The notes below the pieces were generated by a model. That model did no database searches. It worked only from the letters and a program-made list of their open reading frames with translations, and had not been told where the DNA came from. From an uncultured delta proteobacterium (GTDB lineage Bacteria > Myxococcota_A > Polyangia > Polyangiales > Ga0077539), in the NCBI GenBank assembly GCA_903860995.1, contig CAIOSS010000424.1:1-8863 (forward strand): a stretch of DNA of 8,863 bases. The letters run 5' to 3'. How positions within the stretch are numbered: the stretch's first letter is position 1; each line of letters starts with the position of its first letter. The position numbers and the translations under genes are program-made. This document shows positions 1 to 6,176 of this stretch, piece by piece.

Positions 1-70
1 CCCCCCCCAAGGACGCGTTTCCAAGCCGACGCGATCGTTGGTAGCGTCCGCTGTTCGCTGAAGGGAGACG
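1..70. other. 5' leader region ahead of the lipoprotein gene
   Basis: This short stretch begins with a run of eight C and holds no gene. An in-frame TGA at 59-61 shows that the following reading frame cannot begin further upstream, so the leader boundary is firm. A purine-rich AAGGGAGA at 61-68 is the only Shine-Dalgarno-like sequence. A TAGCGT hexamer at 42-47 is a possible -10 element and is listed separately. Confidence 0.5.
42..47 (+). promoter_or_regulatory. Possible -10 element TAGCGT before the lipoprotein gene
   Basis: TAGCGT keeps the T-A-x-x-x-T positions of a sigma-70-type -10 box. Seventeen bases upstream, TTCCAA (19-24) is a poor -35 match. Transcription would begin near 53-56, giving a leader of roughly 15-30 nt that includes the purine-rich 61-68 stretch. 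The same hexamer followed by C recurs before the gene at 5824. This is pattern matching only, and such hexamers can occur by chance. Confidence 0.25.
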
Positions 71-3000
71 GTGCATTCGTCGATGGCAACCCGCAAACCC
101 CTGCCGCGGAGGGCGCTCGCAGCGCTCGCCGCAGCGCTCGCCGCCTGCGCCCCGGAGTACGACACCACCCGCGTCCCGGCGCCGCAGGGCACCCTCGGCG
201 AGGAGGTGTTCCAGGTGATGTGCGAGCGCGTGCACTGGGGCGAGTCGCCGCGCGACCTGGGCTTCGCGGTGGGCCGCCAGCCCTGCACCCGCGGCCTCCG
301 CGCGACGGAGTCCGTCCCTGGCGTCGGGCCGCGCGCCACCGCCCTCGCCCGGATGCGCCCCGAGCTCGTCGCCGGCCTCGACCAGGCCATGCCCCGCACG
401 CTCCACACCCCGCTCGACCGGCTCCTGCTCGACCTGCTCCCGCTCTACGGCCCCGACGGCTCGGGCCGACGCAGCGCCGACGGCGCCGCGTGGATCATCG
501 ACACCGCCGACGGCGGCACCGCGGTCGCCGAAGACCTCCTCCCGCAGACCACCCGCGCCGTCTCGCAGCAGCTCGCCGCCATGGCCACCGACGCCGCCGT
601 GCTGCGCGCCCTCGGCCGGATGTCCCAGCGCCAGGGCTACCGGCCGCCCGAGAGCGCCATCGGCCTGCTGCGCCCCATCCTCGCGTACGAGCGGGTCAAC
701 GAGGTGCTCGACGCCACCCTCGGCCTCGTCCGCCAGGCCACGCCGACGCAGCCCGACGGCCCGGCGCACCCGCAGTTCAACCAGGCGCTGTCGGTGCTGC
801 GCGGGGAGTTCCAGGCCGCGGGGCCCAGCACGGCGACGGTCACCGGCACCACCCTCGACGCCGCCACCGACCTCTTCCTCCGCGCCGACCCCTCCCTCGC
901 CCGCGGCGAGCGCCCGGTGCTCATCGTGCGCCGCGACACGGCCGGCAACGCCCTCCCCACCGCCGGCGCGGCCGCCGGGCTCCCGACCCCGTTCCCCGCC
1001 TGGCGGGGACCGACCGTCCCGCGCGACGCCCACGGGCGCGCCACCGCCGCCGGGGCCTTCCCCTGGCGCTACGTCGACCTCAACGCCACCGTCCTCGCCG
1101 CGCTCACCCGCGAGCTCCCGGGCCTCTTCGGCGCGCCCTCCCACGCAGAGCTCCCGGCGCTGCAGCTCATGTCCGGGGTGCGCCCGCTGCTCGGGCCGCG
1201 CATGACCGCGACCCGCGACTACGGCGGCGCCGCCGGGCGCGTGGAGTACCAGCGCTTCACCGCCGCGGCCTCGCCCCTCGTCGACCTCGTGCACGCCACC
1301 GGCGCGGTGCTCACCCACCGCGACGTCGACCCGGTGCTCAACACCGCGCAGGCCCTGATGTCCCCCGAGCGCGAGGCCCTCACGGCCCGGCTCATCGGCG
1401 CGGTGCTCGCCATCGACGAGGCCTCCGACCGCGTGCCCGAGGCCCGCATGGACGCCCGCTCGGTGCTCTGGGACGACGTGCTCGACGTCGTGCGCCGCAT
1501 CGCCGCCGAGCCCGGCCTGCTCGAGGACATCCTCAACGCCCTCGCCGACCTCCAGCGGCCGCTGCCCTCGACGGGGCTCTGGGAGCCCTCCTGCGCCGGC
1601 AGCGAGCCCGTGAAGAACCTCGCGCGCGCCTTCGCCAGCTACGCCCACAACCGCGACCGCGTCGAGCCCGCCTGGTCGGGCAACTGGAACGCCCACGTCC
1701 CGGGGAACCTCTCCCAGACCGTCGACCGCGCGCGCCCCGACACCCTCGACAACCGCTCGGTGCTCCAGCGCCTGATGCACCTCGTCGACGACCTCAACGG
1801 CGCGCGCCTCTGCAACAAGCCCGCGGCCTCCATCCGCCTCTACGCCTCCTTCCTCCCCAACGGCATCGGCGTGCCGGGCGCGGCGAGCAACATCCCCGCG
1901 TGCCAGCTCGTCGAGGTGCCCGACGCCGCGGCCTTCTACGTGCGCTCCATCGCGGGCAACGGGCGCGCGGTGCTCCCGCTGCAGATCCCCGGCATCCTCG
2001 GCACCATCACCAGCTTCGCCCGCACCGTCGGCATCAACCTCGACGGCACCCTCGACGGCCTCGTGCAGTCGCAGTCGGGCATCGCCGGGTTCACCTCGCA
2101 GCCCACGCCCTACGCCGTCGCGCGGCTCGTCTTCAACCCGCGCCCCAACGGCTTCCTCCAGAACCTCATGGACCCGCCGACGGTGCGCAACTCGGGCTCC
2201 ACGGTGCCCACGCCCGCGCTCACCGACCCGCGCCTCGTGCGCAACGCCCACCCGGGGACCATCTTCGCCTGGGAGGCTTACTGCTTCTACGACTCCATCC
2301 GCCCCATCGCGACCGCCTTCGCGCGGCACGACCGCCTCAACGGCCGCCTCGACCCGGCCCTCGCGGCCGGCGCCGACGCCAACACCCTGCGGCCCAGCTA
2401 CATCGACACCGCCAACGGCTCGCGGCTCTTCACCGAGCTGCTCTCGGCCCTGCACCGCCACTGGGCCACCAGCGCCGCGGGGGGGTACCAGTCCACGGTG
2501 CGCTGCGAGACCTGCCGCGAGGGCGCCAACTACTCGCAGATGGACGGGATCACCCGCTACGAGCCCGTCATCAAGGCCGCGCTCGACGGCGAGCTGCTGC
2601 CCGCCCTCTCGGCCGTCACCGCCGAGCTGCGCACCCTCGACGTCGGCGGCGGTCGCACGGGGCTCCAGGCGATCGCGTCGCTCACCCGGGCGCTCGTCGA
2701 CGCCCGCGCGCGCGCCATGGACGGCTCTGCCGCCTTCGCCACGCCGTTGCGCTACCGCAACGGCACCACCGGGGCGCTCTGGTCGGACGGCACCACCCCC
2801 GCCGGCGGGGTCAACCTCTTCTACCTCTTCGCCGACGGCTTCAACGCCATGGACCCGCGCTTCGCCGCGGAGCCCCAGCGCCACGCCGAGTGGCTCGCCG
2901 CCCGCTCGGCCCTGGTCGACCAGTTTCTCGCCACCGAGGGGAGCGGCGCGTCGGCGCGCTTCCGCAACCGATCCATCCCCGGCTTGACCCGCGCGCTCGT

Positions 3001-3646
3001 CGGGTGGCTGCGCGGGCGCGTCGCCGCCCACCGCGCCGCGGGCGACCTCGACCCCTGGGCGCTGGGCCTCTCCGGGCGCCTCGAGACCGTCGTGCGCGAC
3101 GCCCCCTTCGCCGCCGCGACGGACCTCTCCCTCGCCCTGCGCGACGACCCCGCGGCCCGCGTCGCCCTCGGCCGGCTGCTCACCCACATGATGAGCGACG
3201 CCGCCCCGAACGCCCGCAGCGCCTCTCCCCAGGCCACCACGCTCAGCGCCCTCGCCGACACCCTCCAGGTGCTGCGCGCCGACGCCGACGTCGACCCTCT
3301 GTTGCACAGCCTCGCCCCGGCGATGACCCCGCGCACGGGCCTCGTGCCGCAGGTGCTCCGCTTCTTCGACCGGGCCCGCGCGCTCGACCGCGACCGCGCC
3401 CTCATCAGCGTGCTGGGCCACGCCGTCGAGCGCCCCGCGACCGGCGACCCGCTCACCCCGGAGCCCCTCACGGTCATCGCCGACGCCATCGCGGACACCA
3501 ACCGCGAGCGGCCCGGCGAGCACGGACCCATGTCCCCGCAGGACGTGTTCTACACCTTCCGGGAGGTGATCTCGTTCTTGACCGACAACAGCCGCGGGAT
3601 GGAGCAGTTCTACGCCATCGTGCAGCGCCGCAGGCTGCCGCAGTGA
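71..3646 (+). CDS. Large predicted outer-membrane lipoprotein, family unknown
   Basis: I do not recognise a family. The N-terminus is a lipoprotein signal: basic residues (RKPLPRR), an Ala/Leu core and an L-A-A-C lipobox with Cys26 as the predicted lipidated residue. Ala rather than Asp follows Cys26, which fits outer-membrane sorting. The mature part is about 1165 residues with no further obvious membrane helix. It looks largely helical, with repeated Leu/Ala-rich stretches such as ALADTLQVLR. Eight other cysteines lie at 51, 72, 508, 581, 611, 738, 812 and 815; the last two form C-E-T-C. Cys51/Cys72 could form a disulfide. The start is uncertain: GTG at 71 lies 2-3 nt from the purine tract, and ATG at 83 (Met5, lipid Cys22) lies about 14 nt from it. 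An in-frame stop at 59-61 excludes earlier starts. The stop overlaps the start of the FadL-like gene, so the two are almost certainly co-expressed and probably work together. Function is unknown; a role in envelope lipid or hydrophobic-substrate handling is only a guess from the neighbour. Confidence 0.85.
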   Translation: MHSSMATRKPLPRRALAALAAALAACAPEYDTTRVPAPQGTLGEEVFQVMCERVHWGESPRDLGFAVGRQPCTRGLRATESVPGVGPRATALARMRPELVAGLDQAMPRTLHTPLDRLLLDLLPLYGPDGSGRRSADGAAWIIDTADGGTAVAEDLLPQTTRAVSQQLAAMATDAAVLRALGRMSQRQGYRPPESAIGLLRPILAYERVNEVLDATLGLVRQATPTQPDGPAHPQFNQALSVLRGEFQAAGPSTATVTGTTLDAATDLFLRADPSLARGERPVLIVRRDTAGNALPTAGAAAGLPTPFPAWRGPTVPRDAHGRATAAGAFPWRYVDLNATVLAALTRELPGLFGAPSHAELPALQLMSGVRPLLGPRMTATRDYGGAAGRVEYQRFTAAASPLVDLVHATGAVLTHRDVDPVLNTAQALMSPEREALTARLIGAVLAIDEASDRVPEARMDARSVLWDDVLDVVRRIAAEPGLLEDILNALADLQRPLPSTGLWEPSCAGSEPVKNLARAFASYAHNRDRVEPAWSGNWNAHVPGNLSQTVDRARPDTLDNRSVLQRLMHLVDDLNGARLCNKPAASIRLYASFLPNGIGVPGAASNIPACQLVEVPDAAAFYVRSIAGNGRAVLPLQIPGILGTITSFARTVGINLDGTLDGLVQSQSGIAGFTSQPTPYAVARLVFNPRPNGFLQNLMDPPTVRNSGSTVPTPALTDPRLVRNAHPGTIFAWEAYCFYDSIRPIATAFARHDRLNGRLDPALAAGADANTLRPSYIDTANGSRLFTELLSALHRHWATSAAGGYQSTVRCETCREGANYSQMDGITRYEPVIKAALDGELLPALSAVTAELRTLDVGGGRTGLQAIASLTRALVDARARAMDGSAAFATPLRYRNGTTGALWSDGTTPAGGVNLFYLFADGFNAMDPRFAAEPQRHAEWLAARSALVDQFLATEGSGASARFRNRSIPGLTRALVGWLRGRVAAHRAAGDLDPWALGLSGRLETVVRDAPFAAATDLSLALRDDPAARVALGRLLTHMMSDAAPNARSASPQATTLSALADTLQVLRADADVDPLLHSLAPAMTPRTGLVPQVLRFFDRARALDRDRALISVLGHAVERPATGDPLTPEPLTVIADAIADTNRERPGEHGPMSPQDVFYTFREVISFLTDNSRGMEQFYAIVQRRRLPQ

Positions 3647-5031
3647 GCGCCCGCCGCGCGGCCCTGCTGCTCGTCGCCCTCGCCGCCGCGCCCGCCACGG
3701 CCTCCGCCGGGGGCTTCTACCTCACCGACCGCGGGGTGCGCCCCCTCGGTCGCGGCGGCGCCTTCATCGCCGGCGCCGACGACCAGCACGCCATCTGGTA
3801 CAACCCCGCGGGGCTGATGTCCGCCGGCAGCGGCCTGCTCCTCGACGCGTCGCTGGTCAACTTCGGCAACGCCTACACCCGCAGCGCCCTGCCCGACCGC
3901 TCGATGGACCCCGTCACCTTCGAGACCACCCGCGGCGAAGGCGCTGCGCTGCCCATCCCCACCCTCGTCGCGTCGCACAACTTCGGGCTGCGCAACTTCA
4001 TGTTCGCCGCCGGGGCCTACGCCCCCTACGCCGCCATCACCTCGTACCCCGACACCCCCACGGCGTCGCAGCGCTACAGCCTCGTCACCCTCGACGGCTC
4101 GCTGCTCGTCGTCGCCGGCCTCTGGGCCGCGTGGCGGCCGCACCCGATGGTGCACATCGGCGCCGGGGTCTCGGCCCTCACCGGCACCTTCATCGCCCGG
4201 CAGGCCCTCTCGGCGTGCCCCGCCACCGTCACCTGCGCCCCCGAAGACCCGCAGTGGGACGCCATGGCGTCCATCAACGTCGGCCCCATCTTCGCGCCCA
4301 CCGCCAACGTGGGCGTGCAGTTCATGCCGCACCGCATGATCGCCTTCGGGGCGTCGTACCAGCTCCCCTACAACATCGACGCGCCCGCGAAGCTCGGCGT
4401 GCGCCTGCCCTCCGCGTCCTACTACGACGGCGCCGAGGTGTCGGGCGACGCGGCGCGGGTGCAGTTTCGCCTCGCGCCCATCGCCCGCGTCGGGGTGGAG
4501 TTTCGCCCGCTGCCCAGCACCCGCGTCGAGCTCGCCGGGGTGTGGGAGGGCTGGAGCGTGCACGAGCGCATCGACATCGCGCCCGACAACATCGCCCTCA
4601 CCAACGTGCGCGGCGTCGGCACCTACCAGGTGGGCGCCCTCTCGATGAACCGGCAGTTCCAGGACACCTGGTCACTGCGCCTCGGCGGCGAGCACCTCAC
4701 CAACCTCGGGCGCGGCTTCGGGCTCCAGGCCCGCTTCGGCGTCTCCTATGAGACCAGCGCCACGGCCAACGCGTACACCAACGCCCTCACCCTCGACACC
4801 GACAAGTTCGTCGGCAGCCTCGGTGCCTCGCTGCACTACGGCCACTTCCGCTTCGACGCCGTGTTCGCGTACATGTTCGCCAGCTCGGTGGTCGTTGACC
4901 CCCGCACGGCCGCGCTATACCCCGTCGAGCCCTTCCGCTCCAACGGCCAGGGACCACGCATCGCCGTCAACGGCGGCACCTACGACTTCTCGGTCAACGT
5001 CGTCGGCCTCGGCGCCCGCTACCAGTTCTAG
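3643..5031 (+). CDS. OMPP1/FadL/TodX-family outer-membrane beta-barrel protein
   Basis: The 462-residue product fits the FadL/TodX family, outer-membrane channels that let hydrophobic compounds such as long-chain fatty acids or aromatics cross the membrane. E. coli FadL is of similar size. A Sec signal peptide (residues 1-22, ending A-S-A) is followed by GGFYLTDRGVRPLGRGGAF and then AIWYNPAGL, with the family NPA motif at 54-56. The rest alternates short amphipathic strands and loops and ends in YQF, the terminal aromatic expected of a BAM-assembled barrel. Cys192 and Cys198 (ACPATVTC) could form a loop disulfide. The start is GTG at 3643, overlapping the upstream TGA as GTGA. No Shine-Dalgarno sequence precedes it, so translation probably depends on ribosomes finishing the lipoprotein gene. 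The frame stays open upstream to 220, but that stretch is an Arg/Pro-rich shadow, and the signal peptide fixes the true start. Substrate cannot be told from sequence, so no symbol is given. Confidence 0.88.
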   Translation: MSARRAALLLVALAAAPATASAGGFYLTDRGVRPLGRGGAFIAGADDQHAIWYNPAGLMSAGSGLLLDASLVNFGNAYTRSALPDRSMDPVTFETTRGEGAALPIPTLVASHNFGLRNFMFAAGAYAPYAAITSYPDTPTASQRYSLVTLDGSLLVVAGLWAAWRPHPMVHIGAGVSALTGTFIARQALSACPATVTCAPEDPQWDAMASINVGPIFAPTANVGVQFMPHRMIAFGASYQLPYNIDAPAKLGVRLPSASYYDGAEVSGDAARVQFRLAPIARVGVEFRPLPSTRVELAGVWEGWSVHERIDIAPDNIALTNVRGVGTYQVGALSMNRQFQDTWSLRLGGEHLTNLGRGFGLQARFGVSYETSATANAYTNALTLDTDKFVGSLGASLHYGHFRFDAVFAYMFASSVVVDPRTAALYPVEPFRSNGQGPRIAVNGGTYDFSVNVVGLGARYQF

Positions 5032-5047
5032 AAAGCACCCCAACACG

Positions 5048-5356
5048 ATGCCCCTCACCGGCAAGCAGAACCAGTACCTCCGCAGCCTCGGTCACCACCT
5101 CGACGCCCTCGTGCAGATCGGCAAAAACGGGGTCACCGAGGCCGTCACCGCGGCGGTGCACCAGGCCCTGCTCGACCACGAGCTCATCAAGATCCGCATC
5201 CACGCCGAGGCGCCGTCCGACCGCTACGACACCGCCGACGCCCTCGCCGCCGAGCTCAAGGCAGAGGTCGCGCAGGTGCTCGGGCGCACCATCCTGCTGT
5301 ACCGCCCGCACCCCTCGGAGCCCAAGATGAAGCTCCCGAAGGCCGACAAGAAGTAG
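5048..5356 (+). CDS. yhbY: YhbY-type CRS1-YhbY domain RNA-binding protein
   Basis: The 102-residue product matches YhbY, a single CRM (CRS1-YhbY) domain; the E. coli protein is 97 residues. YhbY associates with pre-50S particles and is thought to help large ribosomal subunit assembly. Visible features are LTGKQNQYLRSLGHHLDALV at 3-22, the GxxG RNA-binding loop GKNG at 25-28, the strand HELIKIRI at 44-51, and GRTILLYR at 79-86. The C-terminus is a Lys-rich tail (KMKLPKADKK) that could add RNA contacts. The ATG start lies 17 nt after the FadL-like stop. The only ribosome-site candidate is GAAAG at 5031-5035, weak and 12 nt away, so coupling to the upstream gene is likely. Placement behind an outer-membrane gene is probably a matter of shared transcription, not shared function. 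Confidence 0.93.
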   Translation: MPLTGKQNQYLRSLGHHLDALVQIGKNGVTEAVTAAVHQALLDHELIKIRIHAEAPSDRYDTADALAAELKAEVAQVLGRTILLYRPHPSEPKMKLPKADKK

Positions 5357-5389
5357 TCGCGCAACCTCCCTGGCGATCCGCTACCGCGC

Positions 5390-5395
5390 GGAGGA
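5390..5395 (+). promoter_or_regulatory. Ribosome binding site GGAGGA for the gene at 5406
   Basis: GGAGGA is a strong Shine-Dalgarno match 10 nt before ATG 5406 and supports that start. It is the clearest ribosome site on the plus strand here. CCTCC at 5365-5369, just after the yhbY stop, is exactly complementary to its GGAGG core with a 20-nt loop, so weak self-pairing of the site is possible. Confidence 0.7.
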
Positions 5396-5405
5396 CAGCC
5401 TCGCG

Positions 5406-5786
5406 ATGCTGGGACTCTTCGCCGCCATCATGGCCCTCTTCGCCCTCGTCGCCTGGGTCGGGTACCGGGTCTTCGGCCGGATGCAGCGCCGCAGGGTGCC
5501 TCCCCCCGCGCGCCTGCTCGAGCTCTCTCGCTTCGGTCTCCGCGTCTCCGACCAGCGGTGCCCCACCGCCCCGCAGGGCCCCTTCGTCGACCCCCACGGG
5601 CGCCCGCTCCTCCCGTGGACCCCGTGGCGCGACGTGGCCCGCTGCGAGGCCCGCGGCGCGTCGCTCGCCTTCGCGCTGCACACGCCCCCCGGGCGCCTCG
5701 ATCTCTCCATGACGCCGTCGGGCGCCCGCGACGCCTCCGCGCTCGCCGCCGCCCTGTGGGCAGAGGCTCATCGCCCGATCGGCTGA
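5406..5786 (+). CDS. Small single-pass membrane protein, possible PH-like domain
   Basis: The 126-residue product begins with one membrane helix (about residues 2-21, LGLFAAIMALFALVAWVGYR), followed by the basic stretch RMQRRR. By the positive-inside rule the rest should be cytoplasmic. The soluble part includes LSRFGLRVSD (about 40-49), PWTPWRDVARCE, the strand ASLAFALHTPPGRLDLSM, and a final Ala-rich helix (ASALAAALWAEAH). A strand-turn run with a W-x-D-V motif and a closing helix resembles small bacterial PH-like (bPH/YcxB-type) domains. This is a resemblance by eye, and I would not assign a function. The start is well supported by GGAGGA 10 nt upstream. It sits 49 nt after yhbY and 37 nt before the next gene on the same strand, which fits one transcript but does not prove it. 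Confidence 0.75.
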   Translation: MLGLFAAIMALFALVAWVGYRVFGRMQRRRVPPPARLLELSRFGLRVSDQRCPTAPQGPFVDPHGRPLLPWTPWRDVARCEARGASLAFALHTPPGRLDLSMTPSGARDASALAAALWAEAHRPIG

Positions 5787-5802
5787 CGCCCGCGCGGCGT
5801 GA

Positions 5803-5808
5803 TAGCGT
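5803..5808 (+). promoter_or_regulatory. Possible -10 element TAGCGT before the gene at 5824
   Basis: TAGCGT is 15 nt before ATG 5824 and identical to the hexamer at 42-47. CTGACG at 5783-5788 resembles a -35 box, but its 14-nt spacer is shorter than usual and it overlaps the stop codon of the preceding gene. Transcription from here would begin near 5814-5816 and give a leader under 10 nt. That would explain why the gene has no Shine-Dalgarno sequence. Confidence 0.35.
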
Positions 5809-5823
5809 CGCCGCACCCCCCCC

Positions 5824-6129
5824 ATGGACCCAGCCGCCGAGTCCCAGCTCGCCGCCTTCCTGCAGAGCCTCATCGAGGGCCACGCCGCGGCGCCCCCCAT
5901 CAAGCGACTGCGGCTGCGCATCCGCGAGCTCGGCGCCGGTCGGGCCGACGAGGTGCAGCAGTTTCGTCAGCTCCAGAAGGCCTGCCGCGAGCACGCCCCC
6001 TTCGCCGAGGCGCTGAAGGGAGCGGGCTTCGGCGACGTCGCCTCGCGCGACCCGCGGGTGCCCGACCCGAAGACCGGCGCGCTCGTGCAGGCCTTCAACC
6101 GCTTCATCGAAGCCCACTGGCGCGGCTGA
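5824..6129 (+). CDS. Small soluble protein of unknown function
   Basis: This is a 101-residue protein with no family I recognise, no signal peptide and no membrane helix. It appears mostly helical: a first helix ESQLAAFLQSLIEG, a basic stretch KRLRLRIREL (about 27-36), a charged helix EVQQFRQLQKACREHAPFAEAL, and a C-terminal helix LVQAFNRFIEAHWRG. One cysteine lies in KACRE. The start is constrained: an in-frame TAG at 5803-5805 leaves ATG 5824 as the only ordinary start. That ATG follows a run of eight C with no Shine-Dalgarno sequence, so initiation is probably leaderless or nearly so. It is the last plus-strand gene before the twin palindrome and converges on gpsA. Its reality rests on G/C-ending codons, balanced composition and tight fit between neighbours. 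Confidence 0.7.
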   Translation: MDPAAESQLAAFLQSLIEGHAAAPPIKRLRLRIRELGAGRADEVQQFRQLQKACREHAPFAEALKGAGFGDVASRDPRVPDPKTGALVQAFNRFIEAHWRG

Positions 6130-6132
6130 GCC

Positions 6133-6176
6133 GCAGCTACAGACGTCTGTAGTTGCAGCTACAGACGTCTGTAGCT
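6133..6176. repeat. Two tandem copies of a perfect palindrome
   Basis: A 20-nt direct repeat occurs at 6133-6152 and 6155-6174 with a 22-nt period. Each copy contains the 16-bp perfect palindrome CTACAGACGTCTGTAG (6137-6152 and 6159-6174). Around the second copy the symmetry extends to 20 bp, AGCTACAGACGTCTGTAGCT (6157-6176). Around the first it extends to 24 bp (6133-6156) with one G-T mismatch. The repeat fills nearly all of the 46-nt gap between two convergent genes and is clearly less GC-rich than its surroundings. The last base touches the gpsA stop codon. Confidence 0.95.
6137..6174. terminator. Possible bidirectional transcription terminator
   Basis: Transcripts from either strand could form two small hairpins, one per palindrome. 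Alternatively they could form one 16-bp stem pairing 6137-6152 with 6159-6174 around the 6-nt loop 6153-6158. Position between two convergent stop codons is typical of shared terminators. No U-tract follows the stems on either strand and the stems are not GC-rich, so this is not a canonical intrinsic terminator. A protein-binding or repeat-element role is also possible. Confidence 0.45.

Noticed and set aside
220..3642. A plus-strand frame open for over 1100 codons and continuous with the FadL-like gene, which would give a 1603-residue protein
   Set aside because: The upstream part is Arg/Pro/Ala/His-rich low-complexity sequence typical of an out-of-frame reading in a very GC-rich gene. A clear signal peptide begins at GTG 3643, and the overlapping lipoprotein frame has normal protein composition.
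3610..4563. A 317-codon minus-strand open frame opposite the FadL-like gene
   Set aside because: Its Gly/Val/Glu-rich composition mirrors the codon structure of the barrel gene, and it has no ribosome site or domain.
5381..5388. CTACCGCG as a -10 element for the gene at 5406
   Set aside because: A start of transcription from it would fall within the GGAGGA ribosome site and leave no useful leader.
5799..6152. A 117-codon plus-strand frame overlapping the 101-residue gene
   Set aside because: It is Arg/Pro/Ala-rich with no structure and runs into the palindrome; the 5824 frame has balanced composition and better codon use.
6147..6164. A LexA-like CTGT...ACAG arrangement across the two palindromes
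   Set aside because: The spacer is 10 nt, not the 8 nt of the E. coli-type SOS box, and the site lies between gene ends, not at a promoter.
6133..6176. CRISPR array or mobile-element terminal repeats
   Set aside because: There are only two copies with a 2-nt separation, no spacers, no cas or transposase gene, and no target-site duplication.
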